Positions 9,904 to 18,954 of a DNA stretch of 32,580 bases are shown piece after piece. The notes below the pieces were generated by a model. It saw only the letters and a list, made by a program, of their open reading frames with translations. It had not been told where the DNA came from and ran no database searches. The number at the start of each line of letters is the position of its first letter. Positions within the stretch are counted from its first letter, which is position 1. The DNA lies in NCBI GenBank assembly GCA_945948625.1, contig CAMFBT010000005.1, positions 1 through 32,580 of the forward strand, written 5' to 3'. The translations under genes and the position numbers were made by a program. This stretch comes from an uncultured Mycoplasmatota bacterium (GTDB taxonomy: Bacteria > Bacillota_I > Bacilli_A > RF39 > UBA660).

Positions 9904-10169
9904 TTCTTAAAATTATTCGGTATTGTATTAAGTAAGATGGTAAATATAAGAAAAATTAAAATACATGATTTCAGACATAGTCATACAACATTTTTATTAT
10001 CAAATGGTATTCCAATAACTATAATAAGTAAAAGGTTGGGATTGATATATCAATGACATTAAATGTATATTCACATCTAATACCAGAAGATGAAGATAAA
10101 TCTATAATTTTAATTAATAGAATTAATGGAAAAAATATTAAAATAAGAGAATTTAAAGAAAATGGATAA
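9904..10169 (+). pseudogene. tyrosine recombinase/phage integrase C-terminal remnant, frameshifted
   Basis: IRKIKIHDFRHSHTTFLLSNGIPITIISKRLG in one frame, then DISMTLNVYSHLIPEDEDKSIILIN in another; the frame breaks where LGHSDIST-like residues are expected. Adjacent to a tRNA 3' end. Confidence 0.85.
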
Positions 10170-10176
10170 AGTGAAA

Positions 10177-10203
10177 AATAAAAAAATCCTTGAAAAACAA
10201 GGA
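10177..10203 (-). terminator. Rho-independent terminator of tRNA-Gly
   Basis: On the minus strand TCCTTG-TTTTT-CAAGGA followed by TTTTTT. Confidence 0.7.
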
Positions 10204-10216
10204 CTAATCTTAAAAA

Positions 10217-10291
10217 TGGAGCAGATGAGGGGAGTCAAACCCCCGTCTCAGCCTTGGCAAGGCCGAATTCTAATCGTTGAACCACATCTGC
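10217..10291 (-). tRNA. tRNA-Gly (anticodon GCC), CCA encoded
   Basis: Minus strand GCAGATG TG GTTC AACGATTA GAAT T CGGCC TTGCCAA GGCTG AGAC GGGGG TTTGACT CCCCT CATCTGC TCCA folds into a full cloverleaf. Confidence 0.93.
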
Positions 10292-10391
10292 ATCAGATAT
10301 ATACATATTATATTAAAAATTAATAAAAAAATCAACTATTTTTTATGAAAAAATGTAAAAATATTGTATAATAGTTATTAGGTGATAATTT

Positions 10392-11699
10392 ATGTTTGAA
10401 AATTTAAGCGATAGATTGCAGAATGTTGTTCATAAGATTAGAGGATATGGAAAAATAACTGAAGATAATATTAGTGAAATGATGAGGGAGATTAGACTTT
10501 CTCTTTTGGAAGCTGATGTTAATTATAAAGTTGTAAAAGAGTTTACAAATAATGTAAAGGAGAAAGCATTAGGTGAAGATGTTAATAAGAGTTTATCCCC
10601 TGGTGAAGTATTTGTTAAAATTGTTAAGGATGAACTTACTAATTTACTTGGTGGAGAGAATACTCCTTTAAATGTTAATGGGAATCCTGCTACTTTAATG
10701 TTGGTTGGTCTTCAAGGTAGTGGTAAAACTACTACTATTGGTAAACTAGCTAATTATCTTAGAAAGAATAATAGGAAAAAACCTTTACTTGTTGCTTGTG
10801 ATGTATATAGACCTGCCGCTATTGATCAGTTAAAACAGATTGGTAAGGAACTTGGTATTGAAGTTTATTCTGAAGGTAAGGGAAATCCTATAGAAATATC
10901 TAAGAATAGTATTAAATATGCTAAAGATAATGGATATGATTATGTTCTTATTGATACTGCAGGTAGACTTCAAATTGATGATGTATTGATGGAAGAATTA
11001 TTTAATATTCAAAAGGAAATTAATCCTGATGAAACTATATTAGTTATTGATTCTATGATGGGACAGGATGCTATAAATGTTATTAATGGATTTAATGATA
11101 AGATTAATCTTAGTGGTGTTATTTTAACTAAATTAGATGGTGATACGAGGGGTGGTGTTGCTTTATCTGTTAAACATCTTACTAATTTACCAATTAAGTT
11201 TGTGGGTGTTAGTGAAAAGATGGATGGTCTTACTCCTTTTTATCCTGAAAGAATGGCATCTAGAATACTTGGCATGGGAGATATTTTATCTATAGTTGAA
11301 AAAGTTCAAACTGAAATTGATGAAAAAGATGCTGAAAAAACTGCTAGAAAGATGATGAAGGGTAATTTTGATTTAGAAGATTTTTTAGAACAACTTAATC
11401 AGATTAAGAAACTTGGTCCATTAGAAAATATTCTTAAACTTTTACCTGGTGCAAAGAAAATGGGATTAAATAATGTAAATATAGATCCTAAAATTATGAA
11501 AAGGACTGAAGCTATTATTCTTTCTATGACTATGGAGGAGAGAAAAAATCCTAGTATTTTGAAAGCTAGTCGTAAAAAGAGAATAGCAGATGGTTCGGGG
11601 ACTACAGTTAATGATGTTAATAAGCTTCTTAATCAATTTGAAGAAATGAAGAAAATGATGAAAATGATGGGAAATGGTAATTTTAAAATGCCATTTTAG
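10392..11699 (+). CDS. ffh: signal recognition particle protein Ffh
   Basis: MFENLSDRLQNVVHKIRGYGKITEDN, GLQGSGKTTTIGKLA, DTAGRLQIDD, TKLDGDTRGG, and C-terminal M domain. Confidence 0.97.
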   Translation: MFENLSDRLQNVVHKIRGYGKITEDNISEMMREIRLSLLEADVNYKVVKEFTNNVKEKALGEDVNKSLSPGEVFVKIVKDELTNLLGGENTPLNVNGNPATLMLVGLQGSGKTTTIGKLANYLRKNNRKKPLLVACDVYRPAAIDQLKQIGKELGIEVYSEGKGNPIEISKNSIKYAKDNGYDYVLIDTAGRLQIDDVLMEELFNIQKEINPDETILVIDSMMGQDAINVINGFNDKINLSGVILTKLDGDTRGGVALSVKHLTNLPIKFVGVSEKMDGLTPFYPERMASRILGMGDILSIVEKVQTEIDEKDAEKTARKMMKGNFDLEDFLEQLNQIKKLGPLENILKLLPGAKKMGLNNVNIDPKIMKRTEAIILSMTMEERKNPSILKASRKKRIADGSGTTVNDVNKLLNQFEEMKKMMKMMGNGNFKMPF

Positions 11700-11708
11700 G
11701 AGGATATT

Positions 11709-12095
11709 ATGAAAGTTCTTACAATAAGGGAACCATGGGCTAGTTTGATTGTTAATGGTTATAAAGAATATGAATTTAGAAGTTGGAAAACTAATTATAG
11801 AGGTAGAATATTAATACATGCTGGTCTTACTTTAGAAAAAGATAATGAATTAAAATTTAAGGATTATCATCTTGATTATGGTAGTGGTGAAATTATTGGT
11901 GAGGCTATTATTACTGATTGTATTTTTGTTACTGATGATTTTAATGTTGAACTTAATAAAGTTAATCCTCTTGTATATGGTAATGGGAAACATATTGGAA
12001 ATTATGCTTGGAAATTAGAAAATATTGTTATGTATGACAAAAGAATTCCTTGTAAAGGAAAACTTGGATTATGGAACTATGATATTAGTAATTAA
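11709..12095 (+). CDS. ASCH domain-containing protein
   Basis: MKVLTIREPWASLIVNGYKEYEFRSWKTNYRGRILIHAG matches ASCH family pattern; SD AGGAGG. Confidence 0.85.
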   Translation: MKVLTIREPWASLIVNGYKEYEFRSWKTNYRGRILIHAGLTLEKDNELKFKDYHLDYGSGEIIGEAIITDCIFVTDDFNVELNKVNPLVYGNGKHIGNYAWKLENIVMYDKRIPCKGKLGLWNYDISN

Positions 12096-12173
12096 TTTTG
12101 TTTAAAAAATAGACTTCTTTACTATCTACTTATTTAGTGAAAACATATTATAATGTAGATAGGAGGATAAATT

Positions 12174-12530
12174 ATGAATTATACTGATGGTTTTAATCAA
12201 GGTATGTATGATGGTGATATTGATATTAATATAACTAATACTAATACAAATCAAAATGTTAATGACAATACTAATATGAATTACAATACTATTGGTGCTC
12301 CAATGATGGGAGGTCCTATAATGGGAGGAATTGCCTCTCCAGTAGTAGAGACTCCTAGAGAAAGAGTTGTATATAGAAATATTTATCATACTGTGCCTCA
12401 TGTTTGTCCTATAAATACTAAGATTGTTAATAATCATATTTATAGACATACTTATCAACCAAGATATACTTGTTGTGAAGAAAATGTTGTTACTAATGAA
12501 CAATGTGGATCTTGTTGTCAATTTAGATAA
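12174..12530 (+). CDS. CotD-like spore coat protein
   Basis: Low-complexity Asn/Gly N-terminus followed by a VVYRNIYHTVPHVCPINTKIVNNHIYRHTYQP segment resembling the CotD repeat (VPHxHPxHTTxVNHxxYxH), Cys-rich tail; strong SD AGGAGG. Confidence 0.6.
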   Translation: MNYTDGFNQGMYDGDIDINITNTNTNQNVNDNTNMNYNTIGAPMMGGPIMGGIASPVVETPRERVVYRNIYHTVPHVCPINTKIVNNHIYRHTYQPRYTCCEENVVTNEQCGSCCQFR

Positions 12531-12565
12531 AAACTTATTTTATTATTGAATTTTTTATTATGAAT

Positions 12566-12585
12566 AGAGCTTATTGCTCTTTTCT
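12566..12585 (+). terminator. Rho-independent terminator
   Basis: AGAGC-TTATT-GCTCT followed by TTTTC T-rich run. Confidence 0.6.
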
Positions 12586-12611
12586 TTTTTCTTATATATT
12601 AAAAAAGATCA

Positions 12612-13805
12612 TTAATGTGATCTTTTGATATGATTTTCTTGTTCATAGATTTTATCAATATATTGGTAGATGTTATCTATATTGTTTTGTTTTTGTAATA
12701 TATTATTTGTTAAACTTAGTATTCTATCAATATTTGTCATTGTATATATAAATGAATTTATATTACTTTGAATGGTAGTATTATAATTGTTTTTATCTCC
12801 AAATACTCCAATTGGATTTCCCATCATTGGTGATAATTCTATTAGAATATTACCGGGATAGTTTATTCTTAAGTGATCGTTGACACTTACTATTTTTCCA
12901 CTTTTATCTTTAATGATATCATAAGTACCTTTATTTTTTATTGTGTATTCTTGATAATATTTACTTAGTAAATAATTGTATGTTGTAATAAATTCATTAT
13001 TACTTTCTGGTCTTTGATAAATAATTCCTCCAATACTATGATAATTTAATAAACCAAAGATATTTCCTTTTAATTCTTCTAATAATTTTTTTAAGGAAGT
13101 TATTTCTAATTCGTTTTTGAAGTTATTACTTTGATTATTACCAGGATGTCCAATAGGAGATGGTATATCTAATCTGATGTTGTTATATACTAATTGCCAG
13201 TTATATTCATTTGGTTTTACTATTCTTTTTTTTGTATTTGAATTTAAATCAATACCATTTCCATTACTTGCCCAATCTATAATACTTCCTTTTGGATGAT
13301 TTGATAATATTTCTTCAACATTATTTCTTAAAATATTATATTTACTGTTAATTGAAGTATGGTTTATATCTTTAAACATTAGTTGATGTTCTTTGGTTTT
13401 GCTATCTTTATTTTGTGTATCGCTTTTAAATTTTTTATAGAATTCATAACTGAATTTTGTTATTTCGTTTTCAGTAGTATTTCTTCCCAATTTATTTCTT
13501 ATTGCAGAAGTGTTTATTAAATATCCTTCGGGATTTAATATTGGAATAAAATGTATTGTTAGTGATTCAAATGATATGTTATTTTTTATTAGATAGTTCA
13601 TTAAATTAAGAACAAATGTTACTGTTATTATTTCATTAGAATGTTGACCTGCTGTTACTATTATATGCTTTTTTCCATTTCCTAGGGTAAAATGTCTGAT
13701 TGGTAATTTTTCATTATTTGTATATGCTAAAGGTGGTTTTTCTGTTATGATTCTGTTATTAAAACTATCCATTATTTTTTGACATTCATTATAGTCTAAA
13801 ATCAT
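12612..13805 (-). CDS. M14-family zinc carboxypeptidase-like protein
   Basis: VTAGQHSNE (zinc ligand HxxE), IPILNPEGY, LNYHSIGG, ILIELSP; next to murE. Confidence 0.75.
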   Translation of the reverse strand: MILDYNECQKIMDSFNNRIITEKPPLAYTNNEKLPIRHFTLGNGKKHIIVTAGQHSNEIITVTFVLNLMNYLIKNNISFESLTIHFIPILNPEGYLINTSAIRNKLGRNTTENEITKFSYEFYKKFKSDTQNKDSKTKEHQLMFKDINHTSINSKYNILRNNVEEILSNHPKGSIIDWASNGNGIDLNSNTKKRIVKPNEYNWQLVYNNIRLDIPSPIGHPGNNQSNNFKNELEITSLKKLLEELKGNIFGLLNYHSIGGIIYQRPESNNEFITTYNYLLSKYYQEYTIKNKGTYDIIKDKSGKIVSVNDHLRINYPGNILIELSPMMGNPIGVFGDKNNYNTTIQSNINSFIYTMTNIDRILSLTNNILQKQNNIDNIYQYIDKIYEQENHIKRSH

Positions 13806-13841
13806 CTGCTATCTATTCCTTCCTTTTAGTATAATATTGAA

Positions 13842-15206
13842 TTATATGTTTTTTATTATTTCTTGTACTGTTTCTTTATCACTAAAGTGTGTTTTATTGC
13901 TTCCTATTATTTGATAATTTTCATGACCTTTTCCTAATATTAATAATATATCATTATTTGTTAATTCTTCAATTCCTTTTTTAATAGCGGTTTTTCTGTC
14001 TAATTCTATGATATAGTTATCATTTGCTTTTTCTTTTAGTAGATCATTAATTATTTGGTTTGGATCTTCATCTCTAGGATTATCATTTGTAAAAATTGTT
14101 TTGTTTGACATTGTTAATACTAGATTTCCCATTTCACTTCTTTTTTCACGATCGCTACCTGTTCCACCTCCACAACCAATTACAGTAATTATTTTATTTG
14201 GCTTTAATTCGCGAGTTGTTTTTAGTACATTTTCTATTCCATCCGGAGTATGTGCATAGTCTATAATAATATTATTATTTTTGTAGTTAATATTTTCCAT
14301 TCTTCCTATGGGATTTTCTACTGTATTTAATACTTTGTTTATTTCTTCAAAAGTATATCCTATTTTATTTAATATTATTATACTAACTAGACTATTATAT
14401 ATATTATGTTTTCCAAGCATTTTTGTACTAAATGTATAATTTTCATTATTATGTATAACTGAAAAAGTACTATGTGATAATGTTATATTATATTCTTTTA
14501 TATAATAATCTCCTTTTGTAAAACTATATGTAATGTTATTATTTCCTTTAACTATGAAATAGTCTTTGTAGTTGTCGTCGTTATTTATTATTGCATATTT
14601 ATTATTTCTTAACATATTAAATAGTTTTTGCTTTGCTTTTGCATAATTTTCCATAGTTTTGTGATAACCTAGATGTTCATGTGTTAAATTGGTAAATACT
14701 GCAAAGTCAAATTTTAATCCCTTTAATCTATTTTGATCTAATCCATGAGAACTTGCTTCAAGACAGACATATTCACATCCTTCTTTTTTAGCTTCAATTA
14801 ATAATTCATATATGTCTATTATTTCTGGTGTTGTATTAGGGAGTTCTTTTATAAAATTTCCTATATAGAAACCATTAGTACCGATATAAGCGGTTTTTCT
14901 GCCTAATTTATTTAGCATATTATGAATAAGTATACTAGTAGTAGTTTTACCATTTGTTCCTGTTATTCCGATTAGTTTTAAATCTTTTATTTCACTATAA
15001 TAAGTATCATATAGATATTTTACTAGATAATCTTTTGTATTATCTACGATAATTGTTTCTACTGGATAATTTCCATATTCTGCGATTACTTTTGTTGCTC
15101 CATTTTTGATTGCATCTTCAATATACTTATGGCCGTCATTATTTGTTTTTAATGCTATAAAAGTATCTCCTTTTTCTATTTTTTTAGAATTATATTTTAT
15201 ATTCAT
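13842..15206 (-). CDS. murE: UDP-N-acetylmuramyl-tripeptide synthetase MurE
   Basis: GITGTNGKTTT, LEASSHGLDQNR, DYAHTPDGIENVL, DNPRDEDP (meso-DAP type motif). Confidence 0.93.
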   Translation of the reverse strand: MNIKYNSKKIEKGDTFIALKTNNDGHKYIEDAIKNGATKVIAEYGNYPVETIIVDNTKDYLVKYLYDTYYSEIKDLKLIGITGTNGKTTTSILIHNMLNKLGRKTAYIGTNGFYIGNFIKELPNTTPEIIDIYELLIEAKKEGCEYVCLEASSHGLDQNRLKGLKFDFAVFTNLTHEHLGYHKTMENYAKAKQKLFNMLRNNKYAIINNDDNYKDYFIVKGNNNITYSFTKGDYYIKEYNITLSHSTFSVIHNNENYTFSTKMLGKHNIYNSLVSIIILNKIGYTFEEINKVLNTVENPIGRMENINYKNNNIIIDYAHTPDGIENVLKTTRELKPNKIITVIGCGGGTGSDREKRSEMGNLVLTMSNKTIFTNDNPRDEDPNQIINDLLKEKANDNYIIELDRKTAIKKGIEELTNNDILLILGKGHENYQIIGSNKTHFSDKETVQEIIKNI

Positions 15207-15369
15207 AGTACCTCCGTTTGTTTTTTATATTATACAATATTATATGTTAAATGTAAAATATGTTTTTTTAATACTTTTGTTTGTTTATACATTTGTTTCA
15301 AATTTGAATTATAATATCTTATAAAATATATATGTTATTCTTTTGGAATTAAAAAGTTATATTATTATG

Positions 15370-15398
15370 TTGACTTTAAATATTTTATAGTTTATACT
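15370..15398 (+). promoter_or_regulatory. predicted SigA promoter of the adhesin-sortase gene
   Basis: TTGACT (15370-15375), 17 bp, TATACT (15393-15398). Confidence 0.65.
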
Positions 15399-15451
15399 TT
15401 TGTCGCAATTGCAAGAAAAGAAAAAAATTAATTTTTTGAGGGAGGTTTTAT

Positions 15452-18391
15452 TTGAAAAAGGTTTTATTATTCATTGTTTTATTTTTATGTATTATTGGTA
15501 ATGTTAAAGCTGAAAATGTTACTTTGACTAAAGATGTGTATGATAACACTTATGTTTATTATTATGATAGTAATTTAGGTAGAACTAGATATTTAAAAGC
15601 TAGCAAATATTTATTTGGTACTACTGCTGCTTATTGTATTGAACTTGGAAAAGATATTAGTAGTTTTGAATATAATGTTACTAATTCTTTTGATGGTATT
15701 AATATTAATAAAGATGATCTTGATTATATTAAACTTGTTAGTTATTATGGTTATAATTATCCAGGACATGACACAGATAGATTTTATTTGGCTACTCAGG
15801 GTCTTATTTGGAAAAGATTGGTTAGAACTTCTATTAAGTTTACTATAGGATTTGATCCTGATGTTTTTTATAATTTGACTAATGAAGAGACTATTATTAA
15901 TGTACTTGTTAATCGGCATAAAATTAAGCCTTCTTTTGATGGTACTACTATTGATGTTGTTAAAGGTGAAGAGATTATTTTAGAAGATTCTAATAATGTT
16001 CTTTATTTATATTATTCTGATGATGATAATGTTGTTATTGATAATAATAAATTGATTATTAAGAAGGGATTTGATAAAAAATCTATTGTTTTGAAGAGAC
16101 ATAATTATACAAATAAGGATTTTTTCTTATATTCTTCCGGTAATTCTCAAAAGATGATGTCTTCAGGTGGTATTACTAATTCTACTAGTGAACTTAATGT
16201 TAATCTTATTAGTGGTAGTATTGAAATTAAGAAGTATGATAAGGAAACTTTAAGTGTTAGTCCACAAGGTGATGCTACTTTAGATGGGGCTATATATGAG
16301 TTATATGATGGTAATAATAATTTTATTGATAATTTTGTTACTGGTAAAAAGAGTAAGATTGAAAATCTTGGTATTGGGAAATATTATATTAAGGAAAAGA
16401 AAGCTAGTACTGGTTATTTAATTGATAATAATGTATATGAAGTAGAAATTACTAAGGATAATTTTGATAATAGTGTTATTGTATATGAAGATGTTATTAA
16501 AAGAAAGGTTGAATTATTTAAGGTTTATGCTAGTGATGATACTGGTTTTTTGGTAGGAGAATCTGATATTAGATTTGATATTTTTGATAAAAATGGTAAT
16601 TTTGTTAATTATATTGTTACTGATAATGATGGTTATGCTAGTATTTATTTACCATATGGTATATATAATTTTAAACAAATTAATAGTACAAAAGATTATT
16701 ATAAAATAGATGATTTTGAGATTGTTATTGATTCTAATGATGAAAGACCTATTTATAAACTTATTTCTAATAGTGAAATTAAGGCTAAAGTTAGGGTTAT
16801 TAAGAAAGATGTTGATACTTTAGAAAATATTATTAATGGTAAAGCTAGTTTTAAAATATTTGATGTTAAAAATAATAAATATGTTTCGTTTAAAATTAGT
16901 TATCCTGAAGATAAAATTATTGATGTATTTGATATTGATGATAATGGTATTTTTACTACTCCTTTTGAACTTGGATCTGGTGATTATATTTTATATGAAG
17001 TTGATTCTGATATGAATGGATATTTATATAATAAAGAAGGTGTTCCTTTTTCAATAGGTGAATCTTCTAATACAATAATGGAAAATAATGATGTTATATT
17101 AGAAGTACCATTTTATAATAAAATTGTTAAAGGGACTTTAAATATTTTAAAGTATGGTGAATCTATTAAATATAGTGATAATAGTTATTTTTATAGTAAT
17201 ATTCTTCTTGATAATGTTAAATTTAATTTATATGCAGAAGAAGATATATATGAAAATAGTAAACTTATATATAATAAAGATTCTGTAGTAGATAGTTGTA
17301 CTACTATTAATGGGATCTGTAGTATTACTGATTTACCTCTTGGAAATTATTATTTGAAAGAGATTTCTTCTAGTGGTGGTAATGTTATTAATAGTACTGT
17401 ATATAAAATTGAATTTAATTATAAAGATCAATATACTAAAAATATTATTTATGATTTGGAGGCTTATAATTATTTACCTAAAGGGAAACTTGTTATTACT
17501 AAATATGAAACTGGTAGTAGTAAAAGAATTAGTGATACTTTAATTGAAATTAGAAATATAAATAATGAAATTATATATAAGGGTTATACTGATAAGAATG
17601 GGCAAATTGTTTTAGATGATATGTTATATGGTGAATATTATATTTCTGAAGTTGAAGCTAGTACTGGTTATAAACTTACTTATGATAAAATATTTTTTGA
17701 AATAGGAGAAGATGATACTTGTATTGATATTTATAATGAAAGAATTAAAGTACCTAATACGGGAATTGGTTTTGGTCTTGTTGAAATTGTCATAATTATA
17801 TTTAGTTTATTAGATATTTTTATTGGTATTTTGTTTTTTAGAAATAAAAAAATTTTAGTTGTTTGTTTATTTATATTACTTCTTTCTTTTCTTTATTTTG
17901 GTATTAAATTTTATAATTATTATAATGATAAACAATATAATGAAAAAGCAGTAGAGGCAGTTCTTAATAATAGAATAGATAGTATTAGTAGTGATAAATA
18001 TAGATATAAAGCTATTTTGGAAATACCTTCAATTGGATTGAAAAGAGGAATTCTTGATATTAATAATAAATATAATTTTGCTAAATATAATATTGAACTT
18101 GTTAAAGAAGATAATGATATGATAGTACTGGCTTCTCATAACGGGAATAATTATAATTCTTATTTTGGTAAACTTAAAAATATATCTTTAGGTGATGAAA
18201 TTAATTATTATTATAATGGTAAGATATATAAATATATTTATACTGATAGTTATGAAATTAGGAAGGATGGATATGCTGATATATATCGTAAAAAAAGTGA
18301 AAAATCTATAATTTTAGTTACATGTAAAGATAATAGTGATGATGCTCAAATTGTTTTTATTGGTTATTTAAATGATATTTTAGAATACTAA
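15452..18391 (+). CDS. thioester-domain / SpaA-repeat surface protein with internal VPNTG sorting signal fused to C-terminal sortase-like domain
   Basis: TTG start with SD GGGAGG; signal peptide; Cys62 (AAYCIELG) and Gln116 (ATQGLIW) thioester pattern; about five prealbumin/SpaA-like repeats; VPNTG (17750-17764), TM, RNKK, second TM, then sortase-like LASHNG and ILVTC. Confidence 0.9.
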   Translation: MKKVLLFIVLFLCIIGNVKAENVTLTKDVYDNTYVYYYDSNLGRTRYLKASKYLFGTTAAYCIELGKDISSFEYNVTNSFDGININKDDLDYIKLVSYYGYNYPGHDTDRFYLATQGLIWKRLVRTSIKFTIGFDPDVFYNLTNEETIINVLVNRHKIKPSFDGTTIDVVKGEEIILEDSNNVLYLYYSDDDNVVIDNNKLIIKKGFDKKSIVLKRHNYTNKDFFLYSSGNSQKMMSSGGITNSTSELNVNLISGSIEIKKYDKETLSVSPQGDATLDGAIYELYDGNNNFIDNFVTGKKSKIENLGIGKYYIKEKKASTGYLIDNNVYEVEITKDNFDNSVIVYEDVIKRKVELFKVYASDDTGFLVGESDIRFDIFDKNGNFVNYIVTDNDGYASIYLPYGIYNFKQINSTKDYYKIDDFEIVIDSNDERPIYKLISNSEIKAKVRVIKKDVDTLENIINGKASFKIFDVKNNKYVSFKISYPEDKIIDVFDIDDNGIFTTPFELGSGDYILYEVDSDMNGYLYNKEGVPFSIGESSNTIMENNDVILEVPFYNKIVKGTLNILKYGESIKYSDNSYFYSNILLDNVKFNLYAEEDIYENSKLIYNKDSVVDSCTTINGICSITDLPLGNYYLKEISSSGGNVINSTVYKIEFNYKDQYTKNIIYDLEAYNYLPKGKLVITKYETGSSKRISDTLIEIRNINNEIIYKGYTDKNGQIVLDDMLYGEYYISEVEASTGYKLTYDKIFFEIGEDDTCIDIYNERIKVPNTGIGFGLVEIVIIIFSLLDIFIGILFFRNKKILVVCLFILLLSFLYFGIKFYNYYNDKQYNEKAVEAVLNNRIDSISSDKYRYKAILEIPSIGLKRGILDINNKYNFAKYNIELVKEDNDMIVLASHNGNNYNSYFGKLKNISLGDEINYYYNGKIYKYIYTDSYEIRKDGYADIYRKKSEKSIILVTCKDNSDDAQIVFIGYLNDILEY

Positions 18392-18460
18392 AAAGGTGAG
18401 GATTTTCCCTTGCTTTTTTATATGTATCGTGATAGAATTATTATAGGTGAGAGGTAAGAA

Positions 18461-18940
18461 ATGGTTAAGAAAAAGAATATTAAACTTACAGAACACGTGT
18501 CATATTGTATTATAGATAGTACTATTTATTTATTTCAAAATAGTGATAATATATCAAGTGATGAAATGGAAATATTATGTAGAAGATTATCTTTAATTAT
18601 TGAAGATAATGATATTTCTTATATTAATATTTCTGCTAGAAAGATTGAAGATAGGAAAGAGTTTTATCAAAAACTTGGTTTTTCTTTATCATATTATGAT
18701 GTTAATAAACTTAATATTTTATATGAGGGTAAAAAAAATAAAAAAGATTATAAATGTTATGGTATTATGACGAAGAAGGATTTTTTTGATAGATTAAATA
18801 ATAAAAAAGTAGATACAAACTGCAATAAAGAAATTATAAATTATAATTCTGGTTATGTATATAATTTATTTCTTTTATTTGGAGGTATTTTACTTCTTTG
18901 TTATTTTTGTGTTCAAGGGGCTATTTATTTGGTTAAATAG
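18461..18940 (+). CDS. hypothetical protein with C-terminal TM segment (possibly GNAT-like N-terminal part)
   Basis: 159-aa ORF with SD; segment DRKEFYQKLGFSLSYYDVNKLNILYEG resembles the end of a GNAT fold; C-terminal hydrophobic helix. Confidence 0.55.
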   Translation: MVKKKNIKLTEHVSYCIIDSTIYLFQNSDNISSDEMEILCRRLSLIIEDNDISYINISARKIEDRKEFYQKLGFSLSYYDVNKLNILYEGKKNKKDYKCYGIMTKKDFFDRLNNKKVDTNCNKEIINYNSGYVYNLFLLFGGILLLCYFCVQGAIYLVK

Positions 18941-18954
18941 AAAGGAGTTTTTTT

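Noticed and set aside
12140-12160. CATATTAT as a mother-cell sigma (SigE/SigK) -10 for the CotD-like gene
   Set aside because: No matching -35 at proper spacing, and the same bases contain TATAAT; motif too weak in an AT-rich genome.
12126-12521. 131-aa minus-strand ORF
   Set aside because: Antisense to the CotD-like gene; Ser/Ile/Asn low complexity is a shadow of Asn/Thr codons.
15106-15324. 72-aa + ORF
   Set aside because: Antisense to the 5' end of murE and its leader; no SD or homology.
15611-15919. 102-aa minus and 77-aa + ORFs inside the adhesin gene
   Set aside because: Overlap the clear thioester domain reading frame; low-complexity shadows.
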